Positions 42,915 through 51,132 are shown, counted from the first letter of the stretch. The stretch is 64,000 nt of DNA from Pseudonocardia broussonetiae (GCF_013155125.1 NZ_CP053564.1:1371501-1435500); one strand, 5' to 3'. Translations and numbers: made by a program. The notes: generated by a model from the sequence alone, not told the origin.

Positions 42915-43964
42915 TTATGGTGAAACTGAGCCTGCAACCTGATACCAAATTATGGCAACCAGAACTATGGTGACCAACATTCCCGCAATTGCGCCGTTTC
43001 TGAAGTAGGTTAGACGGTCGGGCACCCTGATCGTCGACGCAGCAGCTGAAACTTCATCCAGCAGAACGGCGTTGTCAGCGGCCGACTTTGAGGCAATTAG
43101 CAGACTCTGAACGCTGCGCTCCAGGCTCGACAATGACTCCATCACGCCGACAAATTCTCGCACATCCCTAAGGAGGGAAGAGTTTGAGTCGGCCGCTTCA
43201 CGCAGTTGCGTGACAGCATGGAGTAGTTGCGTCGAATGCTCCGGGATTCGCGCTACTTCCCGTGTCGCAGACTGCAAGATTGCCACATAGTCAGGTAGAT
43301 TATTCAGTGGCCGAGCTGAGTCTTTCAACATCGGTACGTAGTCAGGCATAAGTCGTAGGCTTCGCGCAGAATCCGAGAGGCCCGGGGCATAGTCGGGGAG
43401 CACGCCGAAGGCGCGCGCTGACTCTGCCAGAGAGCCGACGAGTTCCGCATCCAGGTACGGACGGTTCAACGTCTGCTCTACCAGAACTCTCAACATCGAG
43501 GCCGACTCGGCAGCAATACCTTCAACGACACGGATTGCCCCCAACAACTCACGCCTGGTCTCGCCGATAACCTCCTGCAGGTTCTCTGCAAGTAATTCCT
43601 TAAGGTCAACTTCTGTGAGGCCCTGAAGAAGCGGGGCAAGGCCTTGTTCACGACGATTTTTCCAGGCACGAAGTGTCGCAACCTTGAAGTTGTTGCCTGT
43701 AGGCTTGTTGTCGACGAGCTTATGATGATAGACGCAAAGCAGTATGAGATTCTCGAACGCCCGGCGCTCGTCATCCGTCATGTCAGACCGCCAGCGCGGA
43801 CCGTTCCGGCTAGCTGCGTGAATGTGGGCGATCTCAACTAGAACGATAGGCACTTCATCTGCCATGCGTACGACACGCTCCGGACAATCGGGTGCGTAGC
43901 ATTGTCCCATGCTCAGCGTAAACAGAGCCTTCTTAGTCGGCTCGGTATAGTCACGCGGTCCCAT
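42915..43964 (-). CDS. Membrane-anchored HNH-nuclease-like protein with 17-residue repeats
   Basis: A 349-residue three-part protein. (1) An HNH-like domain (about 1-105): CYAPDC (C22, C27), EIAHIHA (H47), ENLILLCVYHHKLVDN (N72, C77, H80/H81). (2) A helical rod containing four tandem 17-residue repeats (about 182-249) with the pattern SARxLxxLPDYVPxLxD. (3) One C-terminal membrane helix (about 321-343, GAIAGMLVTIVLVAIIWYQVAG). The ATG at 43964 was preferred to a TTG 30 bp upstream. Low GC marks it as cargo. A membrane-tethered nuclease with a coiled sensor rod would suit a defence effector, but that is inference. Confidence 0.75.
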   Translation of the reverse strand: MGPRDYTEPTKKALFTLSMGQCYAPDCPERVVRMADEVPIVLVEIAHIHAASRNGPRWRSDMTDDERRAFENLILLCVYHHKLVDNKPTGNNFKVATLRAWKNRREQGLAPLLQGLTEVDLKELLAENLQEVIGETRRELLGAIRVVEGIAAESASMLRVLVEQTLNRPYLDAELVGSLAESARAFGVLPDYAPGLSDSARSLRLMPDYVPMLKDSARPLNNLPDYVAILQSATREVARIPEHSTQLLHAVTQLREAADSNSSLLRDVREFVGVMESLSSLERSVQSLLIASKSAADNAVLLDEVSAAASTIRVPDRLTYFRNGAIAGMLVTIVLVAIIWYQVAGSVSP

Positions 43965-44153
43965 AGGTGCGGCATCCCCTACCCGGCTGGCCAACAGCCA
44001 TCGGTCAAAAGCATTCTCAAGGCCGCCCCAGCGTTACCCGGCTGCGGTGCAATGGAACAGGCGCGCGCCGCAAGGGGACGGCCAGAGGGCTGCACCCACC
44101 CGCTACCCCTGAGGCTTGCCCACCCGGCGAGGGAATAGGCCGATTCTCTATGA

Positions 44154-45065
44154 TCAGATAGCATTTATCGCCTTGCGGCGTTCAGCAATATGCGGCGGTG
44201 ACGAACTGATCAGAAACGGTTCATTTGCCGCTACGCGAACCATGTCAGGCGACGAGCGACTCAGAAAATCTTCAACGACGTGCTCAATGTCCTTCACGTC
44301 ATCAGTCAAGGACACCAACGCAGGCGGCCTGACTATCGTGACGACACAGTCAGTCGCACCTGGCAGCGAAGCAAGAACGCTGGTGCGCTCCACCTCGCGG
44401 ATGTCCAAGTCATCAGAGGCGTCGGCAAGGCTGGCCTCAAATAGGCGAGCCGACGTCAACACGACGGGAAAGTACCACGATACTGCAGGGACCGAGTATG
44501 ACAGATGCACCGTGGCGGCCGCATTGATGCACGACGCGACAGCTTGCCGAACAGCATCGTAACTTGATTTCCGATCCTTGAACGCGTCCATTATTGCGTA
44601 ACCGGGACTTTGATGGGCCGGCAGATGGCTTTCTAGATGGTCAGATAGGCTGGAGAGAAGCGGGTCCATACTTGTGCCAGCTTGGTACTGCGACCAATTT
44701 ACGGCGCCTGAGAGGTAGCTGACGTCGAGGAGCGGCCTTGCACGGGATGTCCACGGCCGAGATTCGTCCGGACCGTGCCTTAAGATGATCCATGGTTCGG
44801 CAGCAGTCTTGCATTCGATAAGGACTTGGAGCTCTACGCTCAGAGGTAAGCGAGATTCGACTTCTTCGAGGGCGCTTATCCAGTGCAGTTCGATGTCAAC
44901 TTCACGGGGCTTATTGGTCTCTAGATCCTCGTGGAAGATGTTAGATATTACACGCCATTCTGTACCCGCAAGGGCGCTAGCAACGGATCGTGTTGCGAGC
45001 ATTTCGAACGGGTGTCCCGTCTCCGTGAGCCAGCTCGCAATACGTGTTGTCAACTCCTCAGGCAT
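44154..45065 (-). CDS. PD-(D/E)XK nuclease-like protein
   Basis: A 303-residue protein. An N-terminal restriction-endonuclease-like core has LTTRIASWLTETGHPFEM, then REVDIEL (D57) and VELQVLIECK (E84-C85-K86), fitting D-X26-ExK. The C-terminal half is mixed alpha/beta with no motif I recognise (SWYFPVVLTSARLFEA; SLPGATDCVVTIVRPP). The ATG at 45065 was chosen; one 18 bp upstream is possible. It lies 189 bp upstream of the HNH gene on the same strand, with similarly low GC. It may cleave nucleic acid in a defence module or a restriction-like role. Confidence 0.65.
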   Translation of the reverse strand: MPEELTTRIASWLTETGHPFEMLATRSVASALAGTEWRVISNIFHEDLETNKPREVDIELHWISALEEVESRLPLSVELQVLIECKTAAEPWIILRHGPDESRPWTSRARPLLDVSYLSGAVNWSQYQAGTSMDPLLSSLSDHLESHLPAHQSPGYAIMDAFKDRKSSYDAVRQAVASCINAAATVHLSYSVPAVSWYFPVVLTSARLFEASLADASDDLDIREVERTSVLASLPGATDCVVTIVRPPALVSLTDDVKDIEHVVEDFLSRSSPDMVRVAANEPFLISSSPPHIAERRKAINAI

Positions 45066-45213
45066 TCCGCGATCGTAGTGCATCCAAAGTCGCCATACCG
45101 GCGGTTTGTCGGAGCTGCGCGCCGCGCGGAGACCGGCCGAACGCCGCACGCCCCGCGCGGACGCTTTGCGTCGGGCGCAGCGCCGCGCCGCCGCCCGTCA
45201 GCATGCGCCTCAA

Positions 45214-45642
45214 TCAGGCCGTGACGAGATTGGTGCCATCGTGCGCGCGGGTGGCAGGGGAATCCGAGAGCGCGTCGGTGACACGGATGGCGTAGGCCGG
45301 GTCCATGTGCGCGGTAATCTCGTCGACGGTCAGCCAGCGGATGCGAGCTGCTTCCGCGGTGTCGGCGACTGCGGCGGTTCGAGGGTGGCAGCGGAACACT
45401 AGGGCGACGATGCCGCGCGGCAGGTTCTTGTAGACGCCGGTGAGGCGCTCGACCTCGACATCGACGCCGGTCTCCTCGTGCACTTCACGGCGGACGCCGG
45501 CCTCGAACGTCTCGTCGAGTTCCAGGACCCCACCGGGTGGTTCCCAGTGGTGGTTGTCGCGGCGCTGAATAGCGAGGATGCGCCCGTCGTCGCGGATGAC
45601 GATCCCGGCGACGCTCACCGAGTGCTTCGGGGTGTCGGCCAC
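45214..45642 (-). CDS. Nudix protein, pif-like (transfer immunity)
   Basis: A 142-residue Nudix protein. The box spans GGVLELDETFEAGVRREV then HEETGV (about 36-58), with the catalytic REVHEE intact. The GTG at 45642 has a GGAGG 7 nt upstream. It is divergent from a GntR gene inside an AICE. In pSAM2 the Pif immunity protein also carries a Nudix motif and lies by korSA, so a role in limiting redundant transfer is the likely reading. A housekeeping nucleotide hydrolase is the alternative. Confidence 0.8.
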   Translation of the reverse strand: MADTPKHSVSVAGIVIRDDGRILAIQRRDNHHWEPPGGVLELDETFEAGVRREVHEETGVDVEVERLTGVYKNLPRGIVALVFRCHPRTAAVADTAEAARIRWLTVDEITAHMDPAYAIRVTDALSDSPATRAHDGTNLVTA

Positions 45643-45679
45643 CGAGCTGCCTCCAGAGTCTCCAGTTGCTCCTGATGCC

Positions 45680-45699
45680 TGTAGTGGCCATAAACTACA
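45680..45699. promoter_or_regulatory. Candidate GntR (KorSA-like) operator
   Basis: TGTAGT-N8-ACTACA lies between the divergent Nudix and GntR genes, 24 bp before the GntR start. An extra CTACA half-site lies at 45705-45709. Autoregulation by the GntR protein is the natural reading. Confidence 0.65.
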
Positions 45700-45723
45700 G
45701 CCATCTACACGTCTGGAGGAGTT

Positions 45724-46500
45724 GTGGCACTCGGGTCGCTCGACCGGAGCGGGGATCGCGCCCCGTACCGGCAGATCGCCGACCAACTGCGCGCCGCGAT
45801 GGATCGCGGCGACCTCGCGGCCGGCGACAAGCTGCCGTCGGAAGCTGACCTGATGCGGCACTACGACGTGGCCCGCATGACTGTCCGCCAGGCCGTCCAG
45901 GAACTCCGCACCGAGGGTCGGGTCGTCGCCGAGCAGGGCCGCGGCGTGTTCGTCCGGCTCCCGGCGCCCGTGCGCCGGCTTGCCTCCGACCGGTTCGCGC
46001 GGCGCCATCGCGACGCCGGGCAGGCCGCCTTCCTCGCCGAGGCCGAGAAGGCTGGTGTCACCGCGAGCGTGGATGAGATCCAGGTCGGCCGCGGGCAGGC
46101 GCCAGCTCTCATCCGGGAACGGTTGATGCTCGACGACGCCGCACAGGTCGTGATCCGATCGCGGCGGTACCTCGCCTCCGGCCAGCCCATCGAGACGGCG
46201 GTCTCCTACATCCCGGCGGATCTCGCCGAGGGCACCCGCATCGTCGAGCACGACAGCGGGCCGGGCGGCATCTACGCTCGCCTGGAGGAGGCGGGCCACA
46301 CCCTCGACCGGTTCACCGAGGAAGTCACCGCCCGGATGCCGACCGCCGACGAGCGGCGGCGCCTGCAGCTCTCCCCCGGCACGCCAGTACTCACCGTGCT
46401 GCGCACCGCGTACGACACCGAAGGTCGCGCTGTGGAGGCATGCGACACGGTGAAGGCCGCGCCTGCCTACGTCCTGGAGTACGACTTCCCAGCTCGCTGA
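45724..46500 (+). CDS. GntR/HutC-type regulator, KorSA-like
   Basis: A 258-residue regulator: winged helix (about 14-78; PYRQIADQLRAAMDRGDLAAGDKLPSE, VARMTVRQAVQELRTEGRV) and a UTRA ligand domain (about 95-255; YIPADLAEG, LQLSPGTPVLTVLRTAYD). GTG start with GGAGGA 4 nt upstream. In AICEs a GntR protein (KorSA in pSAM2) silences the replication/excision activator and transfer genes. Its position just before the transfer operon fits. Confidence 0.88.
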   Translation: MALGSLDRSGDRAPYRQIADQLRAAMDRGDLAAGDKLPSEADLMRHYDVARMTVRQAVQELRTEGRVVAEQGRGVFVRLPAPVRRLASDRFARRHRDAGQAAFLAEAEKAGVTASVDEIQVGRGQAPALIRERLMLDDAAQVVIRSRRYLASGQPIETAVSYIPADLAEGTRIVEHDSGPGGIYARLEEAGHTLDRFTEEVTARMPTADERRRLQLSPGTPVLTVLRTAYDTEGRAVEACDTVKAAPAYVLEYDFPAR

Positions 46501-46534
46501 CGCGGGGCGTGTTTCCATCAGTGATCGAATCAAC

Positions 46535-46582
46535 TCCTCTAGACGCCTAGCTATCTGTGCTACCGTTCACTTGCCTAGAGGA
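46535..46582. promoter_or_regulatory. Promoter region with inverted repeat before transfer operon
   Basis: TCCTCTAG (46535-46542) and CTAGAGGA (46575-46582) are inverted arms 32 bp apart in the gap between the GntR gene and the first gene of the transfer operon. With the GCCTAG repeats inside, it is a candidate control site, perhaps for looping by the GntR protein. A GAGAGGA site precedes the GTG at 46617. Confidence 0.5.
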
Positions 46583-46616
46583 CCCGAGCGGGCCCCGGCG
46601 ACGAGAGGACAGGCTC

Positions 46617-47012
46617 GTGATTCAGAACTACAAGATCGACCAGGCAAGGACTTTCGCCACGCTGATGCTGCTCGGGGTTTCCCCGAAGCTGGCGTTCGGT
46701 GACAACGAGCGCCAGGAGACGAGCAAGGCTGGGCTGCCCAAGTGGGTCGCCCAGCTCGCGGCCGAGTTCCGGGCGTTCGGCCGCCCGGTTCGGGAACTGA
46801 TCAACGTCACGATCGAGGCGGAGCGCAACCCGGGCGACGGACTCGCACCGGGGACGTTCATGGAGCTGATCGACTTCGAGATCGGCGTCATGGAGAAGCG
46901 CAATCGCGAGGGCCAGCCCATCGGCGTGCAGGTCTGGTACCGGGCCAGCTCCATGCGCCCGATCAGCGCCACCGGCGGCAAGCCGCGCCCGGCCGCCGAG
47001 GCGGTGAGCTGA
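46617..47012 (+). CDS. Conserved AICE protein, possibly Pra-like activator
   Basis: A 131-residue cytosolic protein: MIQNYKIDQARTFATLMLLG, then ETSKAGLPKWVAQLAAEF and a C-terminal GVQVWYRASSMRPI. Its length, place (first gene after the KorSA-like gene) and a GLPxW segment remind me of the replication/excision activator Pra of pSAM2-type elements, but I cannot align them here. The GTG start follows GAGAGGAC. The stop overlaps the next start. Confidence 0.55.
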   Translation: MIQNYKIDQARTFATLMLLGVSPKLAFGDNERQETSKAGLPKWVAQLAAEFRAFGRPVRELINVTIEAERNPGDGLAPGTFMELIDFEIGVMEKRNREGQPIGVQVWYRASSMRPISATGGKPRPAAEAVS

Positions 47013-47236
47013 TGTGTGCGGGATGCGAGCTGACGACGGCCGGCGAGCCGGGCTGCGATCGGCCCGCCGTCGTGCGGATCGTCGATCGGGTCGGCGGATC
47101 CCGGCCGGGCTGCGACCGGCATGGCGTGCGCGCCCTGCGAGCCATCGAGGGCGCGCGGGTGTACCCGCTGACGGAGGAGCGCGACGGCTACGCGATCGCC
47201 GTCTACCTCAGCGCGCGCGGGGAGGGCCGGCCCTGA
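47012..47236 (+). CDS. Small Cys-rich AICE protein
   Basis: A 74-residue protein with CAGCE at its start and further Cys/His (GEPGCDRPAVVRI, GCDRHGVRALRAI), probably a zinc-binding fold. It is coupled to its neighbours: its ATG overlaps the previous stop by one base and its own stop overlaps the next gene. Unknown function; similar small proteins fill this position in many AICEs. Confidence 0.65.
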   Translation: MCAGCELTTAGEPGCDRPAVVRIVDRVGGSRPGCDRHGVRALRAIEGARVYPLTEERDGYAIAVYLSARGEGRP

Positions 47237-47481
47237 GGTGGCTCGACCGAATCAGCGGCTACCAGTTCGTCGCGGCGTGGCTCGCGTTCATGTGCGTGTT
47301 CGCCCTGGCTTGCGCGGTCTGGCCCGAGCTGGACCGGCTCGCCACGGCGCTGTCCGACCCTGCCCTGTACCTCGGTCTCCTGCTGGCCGCCGGCTACCTG
47401 GGCTGGACCGCATGGGCCGAGATCTGGAAGGCACACCGCCGCCGCAAGACGGCCGGCCAGCGCGGGCAGGTGCGGCGATGA
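47233..47481 (+). CDS. Small two-helix membrane protein of the AICE
   Basis: An 82-residue protein with two hydrophobic segments (FVAAWLAFMCVFALACAVWP and LYLGLLLAAGYLGWTAWAEIW) and a basic tail. No ATG or GTG lies in frame before the first helix; a CTG at 47233 overlapping the previous stop would be the coupled start. An ATG inside helix 1 (about 47290) is the only conventional alternative, which makes this start unusual. It may act in spreading of the element, as Spd proteins do. Confidence 0.5.
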   Translation: MRWLDRISGYQFVAAWLAFMCVFALACAVWPELDRLATALSDPALYLGLLLAAGYLGWTAWAEIWKAHRRRKTAGQRGQVRR

Positions 47482-47693
47482 CCGGGCCCCGAGCACGCGC
47501 CGCCATCGTCGAGGAGCGGCCGGTGCTGATCTGCCAGGGCTGCCGCTACGCCTGGGAGCCGGCCTCGCCCGACTGGACCGCCGAACACATCCAGGCGCTG
47601 TCCAGCGGCTGTCCGGAGTGCGGGGACTGGCTCTACCTGGGCGAGATCGCGCCCCCCGACCCGACACCCACACCGAGGAGCGCGCGCACATGA
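47478..47693 (+). CDS. Small zinc-ribbon-like AICE protein
   Basis: A 71-residue protein with two CxxC pairs (CQGC near 19 and CPEC near 45), the layout of a zinc ribbon, between a basic N-terminus and a Pro-rich C-terminus. Its ATG overlaps the preceding stop and its stop overlaps the next start, so it belongs to the same translationally coupled operon. Function unknown. Confidence 0.7.
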   Translation: MTGPRARAAIVEERPVLICQGCRYAWEPASPDWTAEHIQALSSGCPECGDWLYLGEIAPPDPTPTPRSART

Positions 47694-48013
47694 CCACCTC
47701 GATCCAGTCCCCGCTCATGTCGGTTCCGTCGATGGTCGAGGCCGCGGTGCGGCGCGTCCGCAACGAGCAGCAGCGCGCCGCCCTGCTCATCACCGGTGCG
47801 GCCAAGTACCGCCGGCTCTCGACCCTGCACGAGCAGGAGGCGCGCCTGTGGACGCTGCTCGTTCGGCACACCGCCGAGCCGGTGCACCGCCGCGCCGCGA
47901 CCGACGCCCAATGCGCCGCCCGGGCCCGGGCCCGCGAGTACGCCGAGTTCGCCCAGCACTGGCCCGTCATCGACGCCGAGCCGACGACCGATCGCACGGA
48001 GCACACGCCGTGA
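47690..48013 (+). CDS. Small helical AICE protein
   Basis: A 107-residue, mostly helical, basic protein (MVEAAVRRVRNEQQRAALL, YRRLSTLHEQEARLWTLLVRH), with no membrane segment or cysteine motif beyond one Cys. It overlaps both neighbours by 4 bp. I recognise no family. Confidence 0.65.
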   Translation: MTTSIQSPLMSVPSMVEAAVRRVRNEQQRAALLITGAAKYRRLSTLHEQEARLWTLLVRHTAEPVHRRAATDAQCAARARAREYAEFAQHWPVIDAEPTTDRTEHTP

Positions 48014-48174
48014 CGGCCCGCGTCCGGCCGCCGCTGGCCGACCGCTGCGAGGTCTGCGACCGGCCGCTGATCAGCCGACAGGTCCGCCGGCGGGGCCGCT
48101 GCGGCGTCCATCCCCGCCAACCCGCCATCCCGGAGACACCCGACCCCAGCCGACGCGAAGGAGCGCCGCGATGA
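48010..48174 (+). CDS. Very small Cys-containing AICE protein
   Basis: A 54-residue protein with CEVC (about 13-16) and a later C/H (RCGVHPRQP), suggesting a single zinc site. GTG start and 4-bp overlaps on both sides show translational coupling between the upstream gene and traB. Function unknown. Confidence 0.6.
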   Translation: MTARVRPPLADRCEVCDRPLISRQVRRRGRCGVHPRQPAIPETPDPSRREGAPR

Positions 48175-49502
48175 ATCCGACCGCCATCGACATGAACCCG
48201 CCGGCCACGACCGACCAGGGAACCGACTACTGGGCGGTGATCCGCACCATGGCGATCCAGGCCGGCTCGGCACTGATCCGCGGCACCATCACCGCCTGGC
48301 GGTACTTGTGCACGGTGCTGACGCTGGCCCGGCTCGGGCTGCTCTGGAAGGCGTTCTGCGCCGCCACCGGCCTCGCGATCCAGCGCACCCACACCGACAA
48401 GTACGGCACCCGGCTGCACACCACCGTGCACGCGGTGCCCCGGCTCGACCGTTACCGCGTCAACGCGCACGGCTGGACCATGCGGGTGCGACTACGGCCC
48501 GGGCAGCACCTCGGGCAGTACACCGAGGCGGCGATCCCGCTGCGCTACACCGCGCGCGTCCAGGCGGTCAAGGCGATCGAGCTGCCCGAACAGCCCGGGT
48601 TCCTCGAGCTGCGCATCCTGCGCCGCGACCCGCTCGTCCGCGTCACCGAACGCCCCCGGGAGATCGAGCCCGGCCGGCTCGCCGTCGGCGCCACCGAGAC
48701 CGGGGACCCGATGATCCTCGACTTCACCGAGCACCCGCACTACCAGCTCATCGGCGCCACCGGGTCGGGCAAGTCGATGCTGCTGTCCTGCGTCCAGGCC
48801 GCTATCGCGCCCACCGACGGCGTGCTCGTGTTCTGGGACCTCAAATTCGGGATCGAGGCCGAGGCCTGGCGCGCCCGCTACACCGAGGTCGCCGTCACGC
48901 AGCGAGAGGTCCTCACCTCCTGCGGACGGGTCCTAGCGTTGGCCGAGCAGCGCGCGGCGATCCTGCGCCGGCTCGGCGTGCGCAACGTGGCCGAGGCCGA
49001 CGCGGCCGGGGTGCATCTGCGGCGGGTGTACGTGCTCGTCGACGAGGTCGCCGAACTCGCCCACGACCACCAGACCGAGAAGATCGCCGACCAGCTGCTC
49101 CGGGAGCTGCTGCGCATCGTGCAGTTGGTCCGCGCCATGGGTATCCACGTGATCCTCTGCGGGCAGCGGTTCGGCTCCGACCTGGGCAAGAACATCACCA
49201 GCATCCGGGCGCAGGTGTCCGGGCGGATCTGCCTTCAGGTCAACGACCCGCAGACAGCGGAGATGGTCCTCGGCGGCCTCGCATCCGAGGACCAGAAGCG
49301 CGCTCTGACCCTGGTCCGGCCGGGCATGGCGATCGTGCAGGACGGCCAACAGTGGCACTACGCCCGCTGCTCCTACCTGACCACCGTCGAGATCCGCGCC
49401 CTGGCCGCCGCGCACGCCGACAAGCGGATCGGCTGGGACGAACTCGCCGCCGACGACCAGCTCGCCGCCGCGATCCACAACCGACAGGAGTCGTCCCGAT
49501 GA
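48171..49502 (+). CDS. traB: FtsK/SpoIIIE-type conjugative DNA translocase (TraB/TraSA)
   Basis: A 443-residue motor protein. An N-terminal part with weak hydrophobic stretches (about 24-70) precedes the ATPase with Walker A GATGSGKS (195-202) and Walker B VYVLVDEVAEL (about 285-295), then an FtsK-like LVRAMGIHVILCGQRF. In AICEs this one protein moves double-stranded plasmid DNA between mycelial cells. The ATG overlaps the previous stop by 4 bp. No long C-terminal gamma-like domain is obvious beyond about residue 400. Confidence 0.9.
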   Translation: MNPTAIDMNPPATTDQGTDYWAVIRTMAIQAGSALIRGTITAWRYLCTVLTLARLGLLWKAFCAATGLAIQRTHTDKYGTRLHTTVHAVPRLDRYRVNAHGWTMRVRLRPGQHLGQYTEAAIPLRYTARVQAVKAIELPEQPGFLELRILRRDPLVRVTERPREIEPGRLAVGATETGDPMILDFTEHPHYQLIGATGSGKSMLLSCVQAAIAPTDGVLVFWDLKFGIEAEAWRARYTEVAVTQREVLTSCGRVLALAEQRAAILRRLGVRNVAEADAAGVHLRRVYVLVDEVAELAHDHQTEKIADQLLRELLRIVQLVRAMGIHVILCGQRFGSDLGKNITSIRAQVSGRICLQVNDPQTAEMVLGGLASEDQKRALTLVRPGMAIVQDGQQWHYARCSYLTTVEIRALAAAHADKRIGWDELAADDQLAAAIHNRQESSR

Positions 49503-49663
49503 GTACCGCCACCACCATCGCCGTGACCGTCCTACTGCTCGCGGTCGTGCTCATCGCCCTGGCCTGGAAGGCCCGCGGCGTCGGTCCGCTCGTCCTGGCC
49601 GGCGTCGTCCTGGGCGCCGCGGCCGGCATCTCCGCCACCCTGCTCGCCGCCGGACTCACCTGA
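49499..49663 (+). CDS. Small membrane protein (Spd-like)
   Basis: A 54-residue protein made of two hydrophobic helices (TIAVTVLLLAVVLIALAWKA and GPLVLAGVVLGAAAGISATLL). Its ATG overlaps the traB stop. The position and size recall Spd proteins that help spread conjugated DNA through the mycelium. Confidence 0.65.
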   Translation: MSTATTIAVTVLLLAVVLIALAWKARGVGPLVLAGVVLGAAAGISATLLAAGLT

Positions 49664-49672
49664 GGAGCCCAC

Positions 49673-49864
49673 GTGACCACCGAGACGACCGTTCAACCGC
49701 AACTGCTGCTCACCGTGGAGGAGGCCGCAGAGGTCCTGCGCATCGGCCGGACGACGATGTTCGAGCTGATCCGCACAGGGCAAGTTGCCACGGTACCGAT
49801 CGGCCGGCTTCGCCGTGTCCCCCTGGACGCACTTCAACAGTTCATCCGGGAGCGGCAGCGATGA
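49673..49864 (+). CDS. xis: Excisionase (Xis, MerR-like HTH)
   Basis: A 63-residue protein with the excisionase/DUF-HTH_17 pattern: LLTVEEAAEVLRIGRTTMFELIRTGQVATVPIGRLRRVPLDALQQFI. GTG start 9 bp after the previous stop, with a GAGG-containing leader. Its stop overlaps the integrase start by 4 bp, so xis and int are co-translated. It directs excision by bending DNA at the attachment sites. Confidence 0.9.
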   Translation: MTTETTVQPQLLLTVEEAAEVLRIGRTTMFELIRTGQVATVPIGRLRRVPLDALQQFIRERQR

Positions 49865-51132
49865 CCCGGCGGAAGGCTGGAACCCGCGCCCCCAACGGCG
49901 CGGGCAGCTTCTATCCCGGCGCGGACGGCCGCTGGCACGGGCGGATCACCGTCGGCGTTCGGGACGACGGCCGGCCGGACCGCCGGCACATGACGGGACG
50001 CTCCGAGAAGGAGGTCCGCAAGAAGGCGCGCGACATCGAGAAGGCCCGCGACGACGGCCACCTCCAGAAACCGGGTCAGGGCTGGACGGTCGAGCAGTGG
50101 CTGGCGCACTGGGTGGAGAACATCGCGGCGCCCACCGTGCGGCCGTCGACGCTGGCCGGCTACCGGTTCGCCGTCTACAAACATCTGACGCCCGCCATCG
50201 GGGCTCACCGACTGGACCGGCTCGAACCCGAACACCTGGAGAAGGTCTACGTCCGGATGCTGGAGGCTGGCCGGGCGCCCGCCACCGCGCACCAGGCACA
50301 CCGCACGGTCCGGACGGCACTGAACGTGGCCGTGCGGCGCGGTCACCTCCACCAGAATCCGGCAGTTATCGCGAAGCCGCCGAGGCTCGCCGAGTGGGAG
50401 GTCGATCCCCTCACCCTCGACGAGGTGCGCAGGCTGCTCGACACCGCCGGCCGACACCGCAACCGCGCCCGCTGGGCCGTCGCGCTCGCGCTCGGGCTCC
50501 GCCAGGGCGAAGCTCTCGGACTTCAGTGGACGGACGTCGACCTCGATGCGAGCCGGATGGTCATACGGCGCTCGCTGCAGCGGCCGAAGTGGGTTCACGA
50601 CTGCGGAGGCTTGTGCGGGCGACGGGCGGGCAACTGCCCACAGCGCCGGAACGTTCATGCGGTCGCCGCCGAGACGAAGACGCGGGCGGGCCGGCGCGTG
50701 ATCGGCCTCCCGGCTCCGCTCGTTGAGCTTCTCTGCAAGCACCGCGTCGAGCAGGAGAACGAGCGTGCGACCGCCGGGCAGCTCTGGCGTGACGGCGGCT
50801 GGATCTTCACCTCGCAGACGGGCGAGACGATCCACTTCCGGACGGACAACAAGCACTGGAAGGACCTTTTGCGGGAGGCCGGTGTCCGGGACGTCCGCCT
50901 TCACGACGCGAGGCACACAGCTGCCACAGTCCTCCTGCTACTCGGCGTCCCGGAGCGCGTGGTCATGAGCCTCATGGGCTGGTCGCACAGCTCGATGGCC
51001 GCGCGCTACCAGCACCTCACCGCGGCGATCCGGGCCGACGTCGCCGAGCGCGTCGGGGGCCTGCTCTGGGCCACGAGTGAGACCACAACTGAGACCACCG
51101 CTGACCACAACGGCGACGAGGACGGTCACTGA
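49861..51132 (+). CDS. int: Tyrosine integrase of the AICE
   Basis: A 423-residue tyrosine recombinase: N-terminal AP2-like arm-binding segment (GAGSFYPGADGRWHGRITVG), SAM-like core-binding domain (about 75-165), and a catalytic domain with R214, K273, H348, R351, H376 and Y383 (ARYQH) all present. A short Cys-rich insert (CGGLCGRRAGNCP, 248-259) occurs as in many AICE integrases. It ends 23 bp before attR at tRNA-Ser, the usual position. Confidence 0.95.
   Translation: MTRRKAGTRAPNGAGSFYPGADGRWHGRITVGVRDDGRPDRRHMTGRSEKEVRKKARDIEKARDDGHLQKPGQGWTVEQWLAHWVENIAAPTVRPSTLAGYRFAVYKHLTPAIGAHRLDRLEPEHLEKVYVRMLEAGRAPATAHQAHRTVRTALNVAVRRGHLHQNPAVIAKPPRLAEWEVDPLTLDEVRRLLDTAGRHRNRARWAVALALGLRQGEALGLQWTDVDLDASRMVIRRSLQRPKWVHDCGGLCGRRAGNCPQRRNVHAVAAETKTRAGRRVIGLPAPLVELLCKHRVEQENERATAGQLWRDGGWIFTSQTGETIHFRTDNKHWKDLLREAGVRDVRLHDARHTAATVLLLLGVPERVVMSLMGWSHSSMAARYQHLTAAIRADVAERVGGLLWATSETTTETTADHNGDEDGH

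Noticed and set aside
42580..42948. Minus-strand frame between two cargo genes
   Set aside because: Overlaps the end of the HNH gene and is low-complexity Arg/Gly-rich; the opposite-strand frame at 42616 is slightly more plausible.
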